Assembly (NCBI GenBank): GCA_029553955.1
Contig: JAKPJZ010000250.1
Location: 186,001 to 250,000, forward strand
DNA length: 64,000 nucleotides
Direction of reading: 5' to 3'
Source: Chloroflexota bacterium
GTDB taxonomy: Bacteria; Chloroflexota; Anaerolineae; SpSt-313
Position numbers and translations under genes: made by a program. Positions 63,743 to 64,000 of this stretch are shown here, one piece after another. Below the pieces are notes generated by a model that was not told the origin of the DNA, made no database searches, and saw only the letters and a list, made by a program, of their open reading frames with translations. Within the stretch, counting starts at the first letter, position 1; every line of letters begins with the position of its first letter.

Positions 63743-64000
63743 CTAGAAAATGCCGGGCTCGCCGCGGGCGGTGGTCAGGTCGCCAGGCCGCTTTCTGAGG
63801 CCCATGGGTAGAATGGACCGGCGATACACTGACCTGAGCAGGAGCCCCGATGCCGTGTACCAACCGGCCGCCGCTGCAGCCATGAACACCGCGCCCGCGG
63901 CCACGGTCACGGTCGGGTCGCCGGTCGCGTTCGCGGCCGATCCGACGGCAGCGCCTGAGGCCAACAGGAACAGGGTCGCGCACAGGGCCAGGTTCACCCT
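63743..64000 (-). CDS. C-terminal part of an acetate uptake transporter (SatP/YaaH, GPR1/FUN34), cut by the window edge
   Basis: About 85 C-terminal residues, reading off the right edge. Two membrane segments (LALCATLFLLASGAAV and TVTVAAGAVFMAAAAAGWYTASGLLL) are followed by SVYRRSILPMG, which resembles the WYxAxAGxxNxxYGRTVLPVG ending of SatP/YaaH acetate-proton symporters. The open frame continues past 63997 with no stop, so the track's start there is artificial. Confidence 0.6.
   Translation of the reverse strand, partial: RVNLALCATLFLLASGAAVGSAANATGDPTVTVAAGAVFMAAAAAGWYTASGLLLRSVYRRSILPMGLRKRPGDLTTARGEPGIF

Overview
The window is 64 kb of GC-rich bacterial chromosome. It has no rRNA, tRNA, phage, plasmid or CRISPR signature that I can see. 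Several traits suggest an anaerobic or microaerophilic member of the Chloroflexota (Anaerolineae/Caldilineae-like). These are very high GC, an archaeal-type (type II) GAPDH, a tungsten/molybdenum aldehyde ferredoxin oxidoreductase, a superoxide reductase, a knotted carbamoyltransferase cluster, and intergenic space crowded with families of palindromic dispersed repeats. That taxonomic call is inference; there is no marker RNA here to prove it.

Layout. 0-5 kb: a PHP-type metallohydrolase, a membrane-anchored PA14 protein and type II GAPDH. 5-10 kb: two paralogous cytoplasmic 5'-nucleotidase-family enzymes around a secreted metallopeptidase-like protein. 10-17 kb: a DppA-like aminopeptidase, then a pterin-cofactor block (fdhD, two MoaD-like proteins, AOR with a long leader carrying an intrinsic terminator, divergent moaA, MOSC protein). 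17-22 kb: OmpR-type regulator, site-2-type protease with CBS domains, single-domain receiver and a large PAS/GAF histidine kinase. 22-27 kb: oxygen-defence genes (superoxide reductase, ferritin-like, DoxX-like), a CopG/MazF toxin-antitoxin pair, a GNAT, a decayed ornithine cyclodeaminase gene and an alpha/beta hydrolase. 27-36 kb: an amino-sugar regulon (SIS protein, NagA, PTS EIIC/EIIB/EIIA, GatZ-like protein with an in-frame amber, AgaS, DeoR regulator) in two transcription units sharing one operator-like box. 36-41 kb: a P1B metal ATPase with its ArsR/SmtB repressor, a nitroreductase and a WD40-like protein. 41-50 kb: a TadG-like protein, then a cluster of two fold-type-II PLP enzymes, a GntR/UTRA regulator, YgeY, YgeW and carbamate kinase. 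50-64 kb: amphi-Trp protein, Rel, ECF sigma/anti-sigma pair, MDH2-type dehydrogenase, sugar-nucleotide epimerase, glycosyltransferase, MFS and TauE transporters, SMP-30 protein, DUF2231-Rieske protein, and the edge of an acetate transporter.

Working logic. The amino-sugar genes form a nearly complete route from a PTS-imported N-acetylhexosamine to fructose-6-phosphate, if the GatZ-like protein acts as a 4-epimerase; no catalytic GatY/KbaY or tagatose-6-P kinase is present. The YgeW/YgeY/ArcC genes with two PLP lyases look like an ATP-yielding carbamoyl-compound catabolic module under a GntR repressor, whose operator-like sites overlap both divergent promoters. The AOR leader looks like an attenuation or riboswitch region.

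The strongest unexplained signal is the repeat landscape. Seven or more palindromes of about 70-98 bp share a core, but each has its own perfectly self-complementary arms. A second repeat core sits inside unrelated inverted-repeat arms. Two palindromic repeats lie in frame inside protein genes (a P-type ATPase and a glycosyltransferase). Several promoters with 17-18 bp spacers can be read by eye and are listed.
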